Assembly: GCA_016713725.1 (NCBI GenBank)
Contig: JADJOO010000003.1
Coordinates: forward strand, 248,001-312,000
Reading direction: 5' to 3'
Length of the DNA: 64,000 nucleotides
From: Pseudomonadota bacterium
Lineage (GTDB): Bacteria > Pseudomonadota > Gammaproteobacteria > Steroidobacterales > Steroidobacteraceae
A program made the position numbers and the translations under genes. This document shows, piece after piece, positions 28,355 through 36,821 of this stretch; positions within the stretch are counted from its first letter, which is position 1; each line of letters starts with the position of its first letter. The notes under the pieces were generated by a model. The model saw nothing but the letters and a program-made list of their open reading frames with translations, was not told the origin of the DNA and searched no databases.

Positions 28355-28422
28355 CGGGGTTCCGTTCTTCTTCCGGCGAGCGTGTCTGCCTTTCCGCTCG
28401 CCGGAAGAAGCACGGAACTCCG
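28355..28422 (+). repeat. conserved-loop hairpin, copy 5
   Basis: The arms 28355-28381 and 28396-28422 pair over 27 bp with one G-T wobble and one T-C mismatch. The loop is GTGTCTGCCTTTCC (28382-28395), the exact reverse complement of the copy 4 loop. The inner stem TTCCGGCGAGC is shared with copy 4, but the outer stems differ. Confidence 0.92.
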
Positions 28423-28468
28423 TCTCAGTGCATTCCGATTTCCTGCGCGTCGCGGCGACCCAGCAATG

Positions 28469-28490
28469 AAAAAGCCGGCAAAGCCGGCTT
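28469..28490 (-). terminator. intrinsic terminator of infA
   Basis: Read on the minus strand, AAGCCGGC, a TTT loop and GCCGGCTT form an 8-bp stem that continues into a run of T residues. It lies about 50 bp after the infA stop codon. This is a textbook rho-independent terminator. Confidence 0.85.
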
Positions 28491-28542
28491 GCAGCAACCC
28501 AACGATCCGCCGGTACACGACCGGACGGGCGCTGCAGGACGC

Positions 28543-28761
28543 TCAGCGTCCGCGATAAACGATTCGACCCTTGGTCAGGTCATACGGCGTCATTTCGACG
28601 GTGACGGTATCGCCCGTGAGGATGCGGATGTAGTTCTTGCGCATCTTGCCGGAGATGTGTGCCGTCACGAGATGACCGTTCTGCAGTTGCACACGGAATG
28701 TCGTGTTCGGCAGCGTTTCGACCACGCGGCCTTCCATCTGGATCGCCTCTTCCTTCGACAT
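28543..28761 (-). CDS. infA: translation initiation factor IF-1
   Basis: IF-1 binds the ribosomal A site during initiation. The 72-residue protein is a single S1/OB-fold domain: MSKEEAIQMEGRVVETLPN, then FRVQLQNGHLVTAHISGKMRKNYIRIL and the C-terminal DLTKGRIVYRGR. Length is exactly the family's. The ATG at 28761 is chosen because the conserved protein starts there, although the frame is open for another 550 bp upstream. It is convergent with clpA and has its own terminator. Confidence 0.98.
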   Translation of the reverse strand: MSKEEAIQMEGRVVETLPNTTFRVQLQNGHLVTAHISGKMRKNYIRILTGDTVTVEMTPYDLTKGRIVYRGR

Positions 28762-28919
28762 GCACCTTCTCATGCACCGCAAAAGTCGCGCGAATTCTGC
28801 ATAAAGGCTCGTTTGAAAGCAATGCGAACCCGACGCTTGTCGCGACGAATCCGGCGTCGAGTGGAGGGACGCCCCGTCGACGCGGCACGCGCCGAATCGC
28901 GGCAAACCAGGGATCTCTC

Positions 28920-29618
28920 TCAGCGCACGTCGCCGGTAGTGGTGCCAGGGGCGAGGGCCGGAATTGCGCGTTCGAGCTGGGCGATGAACTCGGCGCGCGG
29001 AATCAGCCTCGCGCCGAGCGTGAACAGGTGATCGCTGGCAACCTGGCAGTCGATCAACGCCACGTTGCGCTGCCGCAACCAGTGCACGAGGTCGTGCAGT
29101 GCGACCTTGCTGGCGTCGGTTTCCGTACTGAACATCGACTCGCCGAAAAAGATCCGGCCGAGCAGCAGTCCGTACAGGCCGCCGACGAGACGTTCGCCGA
29201 GCCAGACCTCGACCGAGTGCGCATGCCCGAGTCGGTGCAACTCGCCATACGCGGCCCGCATCGCGGGCGAGATCCACGTGCCTTCGAGTGAGCGTGTACC
29301 GCTGTCGGCACACTGCTCGAGTACCGTGTCGAAGCGCGCGTCAAACGTAACGCGGAATCCGCGGTTGCGCAGCGCCTTGCCCAGGCTCCGCGCGACCTTG
29401 AACTCGTCCGGGAACAGCACCATGCGCGGATCGGGTGACCACCACAGGATGGGTTGACCCTCGGTGTACCAGGGAAAGATACCGCGGCGATAGGCCGCCA
29501 GCAGGCGCTCCGGGCACAAGTCGCCGCCTACGCAGAGCAGGCCGTCGGGATCGGACAGTGCGCGCGCCACCGGTGGAAAGGCATCGGGCGGATCCGTGGG
29601 TTTGAGCCAGGGAATCAT
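28920..29618 (-). CDS. aat: leucyl/phenylalanyl-tRNA--protein transferase
   Basis: Aat adds Leu or Phe to N-terminal Arg or Lys of proteins, producing N-degrons for the ClpS-ClpAP route, whose genes are close by. The 232-residue protein contains GLLCVGGDLCPERLLAAYRRGIFPWYTEGQPILWWSPDPRMVLF, WISPAMRAAYGELHRLGHAHSVEVW and LVGGLYGLLLGRIFFGESMFS, all typical. The start overlaps the stop of the upstream FemAB-like gene by 4 bp (ATGA). Confidence 0.97.
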   Translation of the reverse strand: MIPWLKPTDPPDAFPPVARALSDPDGLLCVGGDLCPERLLAAYRRGIFPWYTEGQPILWWSPDPRMVLFPDEFKVARSLGKALRNRGFRVTFDARFDTVLEQCADSGTRSLEGTWISPAMRAAYGELHRLGHAHSVEVWLGERLVGGLYGLLLGRIFFGESMFSTETDASKVALHDLVHWLRQRNVALIDCQVASDHLFTLGARLIPRAEFIAQLERAIPALAPGTTTGDVR

Positions 29619-30826
29619 GGCGCTGCGGAGTCGTCGCCCGACGCAGTCGCGCGCGTCGTCGTCTCTGGCGTCGCCGCGGACGCGCGCTGGAACGGCAGAT
29701 GCTGGCGAGCGGCTTCGATGTAGTCGTCGACGGCTTCGCGCTCGCGCTCGAGGTAACGTGCGACAGCGTTGCGAAAGCCGGCGTGCTCGAGCCAGTGCGC
29801 CGACGTCGTGCGCGTCGGTTCGAAACCGCGCGCGAGTTTGTGCTCGCCCTGCGTGCCCGGGTCGAAGCACCGCAGGCCGTGCTCGATGCAGTGCTCGATG
29901 CCCTGGTAGTAACAGGCTTCGAAGTGCAGCGAATCTTCCTGCACCGCCGAGCCCCAGTAGCGGCCATAGAGCCAGCCGCCCCCCGCGAAAAAGATGGCGG
30001 CCGCAACCGGCGTGCCCGCGCGTTCCGCGACTTTCACGACGACCGAGCCCGGCAGCGCCGCCGAGACCCGCAGCAGGAACTCGACGTTGAGGTAGTGCCC
30101 GTTGCCGTGGCGCAGGAACGTGCGCTCGGAGAAACCGAAGATCGTGTGCCACAGGTCGGCATCGATGTCCTCACCTGCGAGCGAACGGAACGCAATGCCT
30201 GATTCCTCGACCTTGCGCCGTTCACGCTTCGCTTTCTTGCGCTTGTCGGCACGGAACGTCGCGAGGAAATCATCGAAGGTGCGATAGCCGCGGTTGTGCC
30301 AGAGAAAGCGGCAATCGTGCCGGCGCATGAACCCCGCTCGTTCCAGCGCCGCCTGGTCGTCGTCGAGCGTGAAGTTGACGTGCGCGCCCGAAGCGGCTGC
30401 GTGCCGCGCCGACTGCAGCAGCATGGCTGCCAGTTGGTCGCGCAGATCGGCCGGCGCGTTCCCGGCGTCGGACAGCAGCAGCCGCGGTCCCGTCACCGGC
30501 GTGAACGGAATCGCCGACAGTTGCTTCGGGTAATACTCGAGGCCCGAGCGCTGGTACGACTGGGCCCAGCTCCAGTCGAAGACGAACTCGCCCCACGAAT
30601 GGGTCTTCAGGTACTGCGGCACGGCAGCGACGAGCCTGCCGCTGGTTGAGTCACGAATCACGAGGTGTGCGGGAATCCAGCCCGAATCGGCGCCGACGCA
30701 GCCCGTCGCTTCGAGCGCATCGAGGAATGCGTGCTTCAGGAACGGGTGGCCGGAACGGTCCAGTGCGTCCCAATCGTGAGCGGTGACCTCGGCCACGCGG
30801 TCAATGACTGCGGCCTTCAGCGGCAC
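29615..30826 (-). CDS. FemAB-like GNAT-fold protein (DUF482, COG3146 type)
   Basis: A 403-residue protein of the family described as peptidoglycan biosynthesis/recognition (FemAB-like). It has the opening LDRSGHPFLKHAFLDALEATGCVG, the mid-region FRADKRKKAKRERRKVEESGI and the C-terminal GFEPTRTTSAHWL. FemAB relatives transfer amino acids from aminoacyl-tRNA, but the function of this branch is not established. It is coupled to aat by an ATGA overlap and lies where ate is found in some related genomes. Confidence 0.82.
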   Translation of the reverse strand: MPLKAAVIDRVAEVTAHDWDALDRSGHPFLKHAFLDALEATGCVGADSGWIPAHLVIRDSTSGRLVAAVPQYLKTHSWGEFVFDWSWAQSYQRSGLEYYPKQLSAIPFTPVTGPRLLLSDAGNAPADLRDQLAAMLLQSARHAAASGAHVNFTLDDDQAALERAGFMRRHDCRFLWHNRGYRTFDDFLATFRADKRKKAKRERRKVEESGIAFRSLAGEDIDADLWHTIFGFSERTFLRHGNGHYLNVEFLLRVSAALPGSVVVKVAERAGTPVAAAIFFAGGGWLYGRYWGSAVQEDSLHFEACYYQGIEHCIEHGLRCFDPGTQGEHKLARGFEPTRTTSAHWLEHAGFRNAVARYLEREREAVDDYIEAARQHLPFQRASAATPETTTRATASGDDSAAP

Positions 30827-30832
30827 GGCGCG

Positions 30833-31801
30833 TCAGTGGGCGGCAGCGGCATCCACGGCGTCCAGGTACTTGTCCGCGTCGAGCGCCGCCATGCAGCCCG
30901 TGCCGGCGGAGGTGACCGCCTGGCGATAGACGTGATCGGCCACGTCGCCCGCGGCGAAGACGCCAGGCACGCTCGTCGCCGTCGCGCCGCCGGCCGAGCC
31001 CGACTTCACGACGATGTAACCGCCGTTCATGTCGAGTTGCCCCGCGAAGATCTGCGTGTTCGGCACGTGGCCGACTGCGATGAACAGGCCGGCGACTTCG
31101 ATGTCCCTCGTGCCCGACCCGTCGGTGGCGGCGACGCGCACGCCCGTAACGCCCGTTTCGTCGCCCAGCACTTCGTCGACCGTGTGGTTCCAGACGATGT
31201 CGACGGCACCCGCGCGTTGCCGCTCGAACAGGTGATCCTGCAGGATTTTCTCGGAGCGCAGCTTGTCGCGGCGATGGATCAGCGTGACGTGCGACGCGAT
31301 GTTCGACAGGTACAGCGCTTCCTCGACGGCCGTGTTGCCGCCGCCGACGACCGCGACACGCTGGCCGCGGAAGAAGAAGCCGTCGCAGGTGGCGCAGGCC
31401 GAAACGCCGCGTCCCTTGAATTTTTCCTCGGAGTCGAGGCCCAGGTACTGCGCGCTCGCGCCGGTCGCGACGATCAGCGCGTCGCAGGTGTAATCGCCGC
31501 GATCACCCTGCAGCAGCAGCGGGCGCTTGCTGAAGTCCACTTCGTTGATGTGGTCCATCAGTATTTCAGTGTAGAAGCGCTCGGCGTGTTCGCGCATGCG
31601 TTCCATCAGGCCCGGGCCGGTGAGGCCGTGCGGGTCGCCGGGCCAGTTGTCGACCTCGGTCGTCGTCATGAGCTGGCCGCCCTGTTCCATGCCCGTGATC
31701 AGCAGCGGCTTGCGATTGGCCCGCGCGGCATAGACTGCCGCCGAGTAGCCGGCGGGTCCGGATCCCAGGATGATCAGCCGCGAGTGGCGGGGGTCGCTCA
31801 T
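30833..31801 (-). CDS. trxB: thioredoxin-disulfide reductase
   Basis: TrxB reduces thioredoxin with NADPH. The 322-residue flavoprotein has the FAD-binding LIILGSGPAGYSAAVYAARA, the redox-active ACATCDG pair, the NADPH-binding VVGGGNTAVEEALYLS and the FAD motif PGVFAAGDVADHVYRQAVTSAGTGCMAALDA. The ATG at 31801 fits the family N-terminus; an in-frame start at 31852 would add 17 unlikely residues. It is divergent from ftsK, with a REP-like element between them. Confidence 0.97.
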   Translation of the reverse strand: MSDPRHSRLIILGSGPAGYSAAVYAARANRKPLLITGMEQGGQLMTTTEVDNWPGDPHGLTGPGLMERMREHAERFYTEILMDHINEVDFSKRPLLLQGDRGDYTCDALIVATGASAQYLGLDSEEKFKGRGVSACATCDGFFFRGQRVAVVGGGNTAVEEALYLSNIASHVTLIHRRDKLRSEKILQDHLFERQRAGAVDIVWNHTVDEVLGDETGVTGVRVAATDGSGTRDIEVAGLFIAVGHVPNTQIFAGQLDMNGGYIVVKSGSAGGATATSVPGVFAAGDVADHVYRQAVTSAGTGCMAALDADKYLDAVDAAAAH

Positions 31802-31908
31802 GTATAATTCCTTGCGCGAAAATTGCGCATTGCGCCGTGGAAGGCGCGGCATGGTAAGCCTCTCACCGGCCGACGGAAAGCACCGCAGGTGCTGCCCTCA
31901 TGCGCATT

Positions 31909-32027
31909 CCGAAAATCGGGGACACTCACCTATTTCCCTCGCCTGCTTCCAGGCCGGAGCCAGTGGGCATCACCAATTCTCTGGAACAAGGTGGAAATAG
32001 GTGAGCGTCCCCTATTTCAATTTTCGG
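31909..32027. repeat. REP/BIME-like inverted element E
   Basis: The left arm (31909-31937) and right arm (31993-32027) are reverse complements apart from a 6-bp insertion on the right. They contain GGGGACACTCACCTATTTCC and its counterpart. The 55-bp centre is unique sequence. It lies in the trxB-ftsK divergent gap and shares the CACCTATTTCC core with element D. No transposase gene is present inside it. Confidence 0.82.
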
Positions 32028-32108
32028 GATGACAGCACGGCTCCGTTGGCGGTATCCTTATGTAAACCAACGGGTTACGTAAACTCTTGAACTATCAGGT
32101 GATGAGAT

Positions 32109-34427
32109 TTGGCTAAGGCGGAAGCGAAACGCGTCGACGGCGGCGACCAGGCGGCCCACGTGGCCCGCGGACTGCGCGAAAGCGCACTCTGGATCTTCGG
32201 TGCCCTGGCACTGATCCTGTTTGCCGCGCTCGTCAGTTACGACCGGGCGGATCCCGCGTTTTCGTCGACCGGCCAGCCCGGCCCGGTCACCAACCTGATC
32301 GGCCCGTTCGGCGCCTGGCTGTCCGACCTGTTCTTCGTGCTGTTCGGCCTGCCGGCCTACCTGTTCCCGATCATGCTGGGTATCGCGGGGTTCCACCTGT
32401 TCCAGGAGCGCGGCAGCCGCGAACCCGTCGACCGTCGCTCGGCCTCTTTCCGCGGCCTGGGATTCTTCCTGGCGCTGGCGAGCAGCTGCGGCCTCGCCAC
32501 GTTGCATTTTTCCGGCGAAGGCTTCCCCAACACGGCGGGCGGAGTCGTCGGCTCCCTGCTCGGCGAGGGCCTCGCCAGTTCGATGAGCTTCCTCGGCGCG
32601 ACACTGCTGCTGTTCGCGGTCTGGCTCGGTTCGGTCTCGCTGGCCACTGGCCTGTCCTGGTTCAACGTCATGGACGAGGTCGGCACCCGGGTGCTGCGTG
32701 GTTACTCGTTCGTGCGCGAGCGCCTGTCCGAGCGTCGCGACCAGAGCATCGGCAAGGAAGTGCGGCAGGCGCGCGAAGTCGTCGTGCGCGAAGAGCAGAA
32801 AAAGGTCGCCGAGCGCAAGCCGCCGAAGATCGAATCGCCCGCGCCGAAGGTCGAGAAGAGCGAGCGCGTCGAGAAGGAAAAGCAGGTGGCGCTGTTCGAG
32901 CGGCCGGGTGCGACGGCATTGCCTGCGCTGTCACTGCTGGACGACCCGCCCGCGCGAGTCGGCGGCTATTCCGCCGAAGCGCTCGAGGCCATGTCGCGCC
33001 TGGTTGAACTGAAGCTGCGCGATTTCGGCGTCGAAGCCGAAGTCGTCGAAGTGCATCCGGGCCCGGTCATCACGCGTTTCGAACTGCGTCCGGCGCCGGG
33101 AGTGAAAGTGGCGCAGATCTCCAACCTTGCGAAGGACCTGGCGCGCGCTCTCTCCGCAATCAGCGTGCGTGTCGTCGAGATCATTCCGGGCAAATCGACG
33201 ATGGGTCTCGAGATCCCGAACGAGACGCGCGAGATGGTCACGCTCGGTGAGATCATCAAGTCGCGGGCTTACGACGAGATGGCCTCGCCGATCGCGCTGG
33301 TGCTCGGCAAGGACATCGGCGGCAACCCGGTCGTGGCCGACCTCGGCCGCATGCCCCACTTGCTGGTCGGCGGCACCACGGGTTCGGGCAAGTCCACGGC
33401 GGTCAACGCGATGGTGCTGTCGCTGCTTTACAAGTCGACGCCCGAGCACGTGCGGCTGATCATGATCGACCCGAAGATGCTGGAACTCTCGGTGTACGAG
33501 GGCATTCCGCACCTGCTGGCGCCGGTCGTCACCGACATGAAGCAGGCGGCAAACGCGCTGCGCTGGTGCGTTGCGGAGATGGAGCGGCGTTACCAGCTGA
33601 TGGCGGCTGCCGGCGTGCGCAACCTCGCGGGCTACAACCGCAAGGTCAAGGAAGCGGCCGATGCGGGCACGCCGATCAGGGACCCGCTGGAGTTGAAGCG
33701 GTTGCCGCCGGGTGGCGACCTGTCGACCGTGCCGTTCTGCGAACCGCTGCCGTTCATCGTCGTAATCGTCGACGAACTCGCCGACATGATGATGATCGTC
33801 GGCAAGAAGGTCGAAGAGCTGATCGCGCGCCTCGCGCAGAAAGCACGAGCCTCGGGCATCCACCTGATCCTCGCGACGCAGCGGCCGTCGGTCGACGTCA
33901 TCACCGGCCTGATCAAGGCGAACATCCCGACACGCATCGCCTTCCAGGTGTCGGCCAAGGTCGACTCGCGCACGATTCTCGACCAGAGCGGCGCCGAGAG
34001 CCTGCTCGGTCACGGCGACATGCTTTTCCTGCAGCCTGGCACCTCGCACCCGGTGCGCGTGCACGGCGCGTTCGTGTCCGACCAGGAAGTCCACAAGGTC
34101 GCGGCGTCGCTCCGCACGCATTCAGCGCCGATCTACATCGACGAGATCCTCGACGGCCCGTCGATGCCGATCCCCGGCTTGCCCGGCGAGGAAGGCGAGG
34201 GCGGCGACGGCGGCGACGCCGAGCAGGACGCGCTTTACGATGAGGCGGTCAGGATCGTCACCGAGAGCCGCAAGGCTTCGATCTCGGGCGTCCAGCGACG
34301 GCTCAAGATCGGCTACAACCGCGCCGCCCGCATGATCGAGGCGATGGAGGCCGCGGGTCTCGTCGGACCGTTGAATACCAACGGTTCACGTGAAGTCCTG
34401 GCGCCGCCGCCGCCCGAGGTCGACTGA
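32109..34427 (+). CDS. ftsK: DNA translocase FtsK
   Basis: FtsK pumps DNA at the division septum and activates XerCD at dif. The 772-residue protein has an N-terminal domain with four membrane helices (about 25-190), a short charged linker (about 205-275, shorter than in E. coli) and the motor domain with LVGGTTGSGKST (Walker A), VVIVDELADMMM (Walker B) and ILATQRPSVDVITGLIKANIPTRIAFQV. A gamma winged helix lies at the C-terminus (ISGVQRRLKIGYNRAARMIE). The start is TTG at 32109 behind AGGTGATG. Confidence 0.96.
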   Translation: MAKAEAKRVDGGDQAAHVARGLRESALWIFGALALILFAALVSYDRADPAFSSTGQPGPVTNLIGPFGAWLSDLFFVLFGLPAYLFPIMLGIAGFHLFQERGSREPVDRRSASFRGLGFFLALASSCGLATLHFSGEGFPNTAGGVVGSLLGEGLASSMSFLGATLLLFAVWLGSVSLATGLSWFNVMDEVGTRVLRGYSFVRERLSERRDQSIGKEVRQAREVVVREEQKKVAERKPPKIESPAPKVEKSERVEKEKQVALFERPGATALPALSLLDDPPARVGGYSAEALEAMSRLVELKLRDFGVEAEVVEVHPGPVITRFELRPAPGVKVAQISNLAKDLARALSAISVRVVEIIPGKSTMGLEIPNETREMVTLGEIIKSRAYDEMASPIALVLGKDIGGNPVVADLGRMPHLLVGGTTGSGKSTAVNAMVLSLLYKSTPEHVRLIMIDPKMLELSVYEGIPHLLAPVVTDMKQAANALRWCVAEMERRYQLMAAAGVRNLAGYNRKVKEAADAGTPIRDPLELKRLPPGGDLSTVPFCEPLPFIVVIVDELADMMMIVGKKVEELIARLAQKARASGIHLILATQRPSVDVITGLIKANIPTRIAFQVSAKVDSRTILDQSGAESLLGHGDMLFLQPGTSHPVRVHGAFVSDQEVHKVAASLRTHSAPIYIDEILDGPSMPIPGLPGEEGEGGDGGDAEQDALYDEAVRIVTESRKASISGVQRRLKIGYNRAARMIEAMEAAGLVGPLNTNGSREVLAPPPPEVD

Positions 34428-34429
34428 AC

Positions 34430-35071
34430 ATGCCCCTCGCACAGGTGAGGGCTCCGGCGTTGCTCGCGCTGCTGCTCGTTCCCATCGCATCGTTCGCTGC
34501 CGACTCGATCACGCACGTCGACGCTTACCTCGCCAGGTTGACGACGCTTACGGCCGTGTTCGTGCAGGTCGTGCAGGACAAGCAGGGCCAGGTCACCGAA
34601 CGCGCGACGGGCACCCTGTCGATCTCGCGCCCGGACCGTTTCCGCTGGGACTACCAGCAGCCGTACGCGCAGACGATCGTCGCCGATGGCAAGAAGCTCT
34701 GGCTGTACGACCCCGATCTCGAGCAGGTCACCGTGCGTTCGCTCGCGCAGGGGCTCGGTGCCACGCCCGCGATGTTGCTGTCGGGCTCCGGCAAGGTCGG
34801 CGACGCGTTCTCGGCCGGGCCCATCGAACAGCAGCAGGGTCTGACGTGGTACCGGCTGGCGCCGAAGCAGAAGGGCTCGGACTTCGAGCGCGTGAGCCTG
34901 GGCTTCGACGGCCGCAATGAGCTCGCCGCGATGGAACTGGTCGACAAGCTCGGGCAGACCACCACCATCGAATTTTCGCAGGTCAAGCGCGGCGCCGCGC
35001 TCGGCGATTCGCTGTTTCGTTTCGTGCCGCCGAAGGGCGCCGACGTGATTGGCGAAGCCGCGGCACGCTGA
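34430..35071 (+). CDS. lolA: outer-membrane lipoprotein carrier protein LolA
   Basis: LolA ferries lipoproteins through the periplasm from LolCDE to LolB. The 213-residue precursor has a cleavable signal peptide (ALLALLLVPIASFAA) and the LolA fold: FVQVVQDKQGQVTERATGTLSISRPDRFRWDYQQP and WLYDPDLEQVTVR. It begins 2 bp after ftsK, the standard position, and is followed by a VanZ-like gene. Confidence 0.95.
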   Translation: MPLAQVRAPALLALLLVPIASFAADSITHVDAYLARLTTLTAVFVQVVQDKQGQVTERATGTLSISRPDRFRWDYQQPYAQTIVADGKKLWLYDPDLEQVTVRSLAQGLGATPAMLLSGSGKVGDAFSAGPIEQQQGLTWYRLAPKQKGSDFERVSLGFDGRNELAAMELVDKLGQTTTIEFSQVKRGAALGDSLFRFVPPKGADVIGEAAAR

Positions 35072-35088
35072 CAGTCGATCGCCGTCGC

Positions 35089-35493
35089 GTGGCCAGCGTG
35101 CCTGACGAGATACCGATGCTCAACCTCCGCTATCGACCGGTCTGGATCGCCGCGAGTGCCGTCCTCGTGCTCGGTGTCGTCTGGGGCAGCCTGCAGACGG
35201 TGTTCGGTGGCGAGGTGCCGCAGGGCTTCGACAAGGTCGAGCATTTCGGCACCTACCTGTTCCTCGCCGTGTGGTTCACGGGACTCATTGCCCGCCCGCG
35301 CTGGTGGATGGTTGCGGTTACGCTGCTGGCCCTGGGAGCCGCGATGGAAACCGGGCAGTACGTCATGCAGGCCGGCCGCACCGCCGACGTTTACGACATG
35401 GCGGCCAACGCCGCGGGCGTCACGGTCGGACTGCTGCTCGCGACGCTGTTGACCGGTGGCTGGGCGCAACGGATCGAGTCGTGGCTGAGGTGA
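35089..35493 (+). CDS. VanZ-like small membrane protein
   Basis: A 134-residue protein with four hydrophobic helices and the VanZ-like signature FDKVEHFGTYLFLAVW and ETGQYVMQAGRTADVYDMAANAAGVTVGL. VanZ was named for teicoplanin resistance, but most members, including this one, have no proven role. The start may be GTG at 35089 or 35098, or ATG at 35116. Its end overlaps the rarA start. Confidence 0.85.
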   Translation: MASVPDEIPMLNLRYRPVWIAASAVLVLGVVWGSLQTVFGGEVPQGFDKVEHFGTYLFLAVWFTGLIARPRWWMVAVTLLALGAAMETGQYVMQAGRTADVYDMAANAAGVTVGLLLATLLTGGWAQRIESWLR

Positions 35494-36776
35494 CACCATT
35501 CCGTCCGCTCGCCGACCGCATGCGGCCCGCGAGCCTCGACGAGTTCATCGGCCAGACGCACTTGCTGGCGTCGGGCAAGCCGCTGCGGCGCCTGCTCGAA
35601 GGCCGCAGCCTGCACTCGATGATCCTGTGGGGACCGCCTGGCACCGGCAAGACCACGCTCGCGCGCCTGGTCGCGAAGACCTGCGACTCCGAGTTCCTCG
35701 CGCTCTCGGCCGTGATGGCCGGCGTGAAGGACGTGCGCGCCGCCGTCGAACAGGCGCAGCAGATGCGCGCGGGCAGCGGCCGGCGCACCGTGCTCTTCCT
35801 GGACGAAGTGCATCGCTTCAACAAGTCGCAGCAGGATGCCTTCCTGCCGTACGTCGAAGACGGCACCGTCTGCTTCATCGGCGCCACGACCGAGAACCCG
35901 TCGTTCGAGATCAACAGCGCGTTGCTGTCCCGTGCCCGCGTGTACGTGCTGCGCTCGCTCACGGTCGACGACATCCAGCAGGTCCTGCGACGCGCGCTCG
36001 AGCGCGAATTCTCGGCCGGTGCCGAAGCGGTGAAGGCCGACGACGACGCCATCGCTACGCTCGCGCGCGCGGCGGACGGCGATGCGCGCCGTGCGCTGAA
36101 CCTGCTCGAGGTCGCCGCGGATCTGGCGCGTGCAGGCACCGGTACCCTCACCGAAGAGATCGCCGGCGAAGTGTCCGCCGGTGGGTACCGCCGCTTCGAC
36201 AAGAAGGGCGAGCAGTTCTACGACCAGATTTCAGCGCTGCACAAGGCCGTGCGCGGCACGGATCCCGATGCAGCGCTGTACTGGCTCTGTCGCATGCTCG
36301 ATGGCGGGTGCGATCCGCGCTACGTGTGCCGGCGCGTGATTCGGATGGCGTCGGAAGACATCGGCAATGCCGACCCCCGCGCGCTGCAGCTCGCGCTCGA
36401 AGCCGCAGCGGCCTACGAGCGACTCGGCAGCCCGGAAGGCGAGCTCGCGCTGGCCCAGGCCGTCGTGTTCATGGCCGTCGCGGCCAAGAGCAATGCCGTC
36501 TACCTGGCCTACCAGGCGGCCATGGCTGACGCCCGGAAAAACGGCACGCTCGACGTTCCCCTGCACCTGCGCAATGCGCCCACCCGGCTCATGCAGGGCC
36601 TGGGCTACGGTGAGGGCTATCGCTACGCGCACGACGAGCCCGAAGGCTATGCGGCAGGGGAGAAGTATTTTCCCGACGAGATGGAGCCGGCACGCTATTA
36701 CGAGCCGGTGCCGCGCGGCCTCGAGATCCGGATCGCGGAGGCCCTGGAACGGTTCCGGTCGCTGAAGCGCGGCTGA
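35481..36776 (+). CDS. rarA: replication-associated recombination protein A
   Basis: RarA (MgsA) is a clamp-loader-like AAA+ ATPase that acts at stalled replication forks. The 431-residue protein has RPLADRMRPASLDEFIGQTHLL, Walker A GPPGTGKTTLARLVA, Walker B TVLFLDEVHRFNKSQQDAFLPYVEDG and the sensor GATTENPSFEIN. The C-terminal tetramerisation domain ends YRYAHDEPEGYAAGEKYFPDEM. GTG at 35481 is used; GTG at 35490 is possible. The frame is open further upstream but overlaps the VanZ-like gene. Confidence 0.96.
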   Translation: MAEVTPFRPLADRMRPASLDEFIGQTHLLASGKPLRRLLEGRSLHSMILWGPPGTGKTTLARLVAKTCDSEFLALSAVMAGVKDVRAAVEQAQQMRAGSGRRTVLFLDEVHRFNKSQQDAFLPYVEDGTVCFIGATTENPSFEINSALLSRARVYVLRSLTVDDIQQVLRRALEREFSAGAEAVKADDDAIATLARAADGDARRALNLLEVAADLARAGTGTLTEEIAGEVSAGGYRRFDKKGEQFYDQISALHKAVRGTDPDAALYWLCRMLDGGCDPRYVCRRVIRMASEDIGNADPRALQLALEAAAAYERLGSPEGELALAQAVVFMAVAAKSNAVYLAYQAAMADARKNGTLDVPLHLRNAPTRLMQGLGYGEGYRYAHDEPEGYAAGEKYFPDEMEPARYYEPVPRGLEIRIAEALERFRSLKRG

Positions 36777-36789
36777 TCTCGGCTACAAT
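36761..36789 (+). promoter_or_regulatory. possible serS promoter
   Basis: TACAAT at 36784-36789 is preceded, after 17 bp, by GCTGAA (36761-36766), a partial -35 match. The -35 box lies inside the end of rarA. The serS ATG is 33 bp further downstream. Confidence 0.45.
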
Positions 36790-36821
36790 TCGCGCTTTCC
36801 CGCACCTTCCCGCCGCACGCC

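Larger units (their letters stand above)
27813..28542. other. 730-bp gene-free, repeat-rich gap
   Basis: This is the longest non-coding stretch in the window, between convergent clpA and infA. It carries two conserved-loop hairpins (27894-27967, 28355-28422), a 10-bp hairpin (27989-28012) and the infA terminator (28469-28490). Open frames inside it are Arg/Ser/Pro-rich and cross the hairpins, so I read none as a gene. The remaining sequence shows nothing I can identify. Confidence 0.65.
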
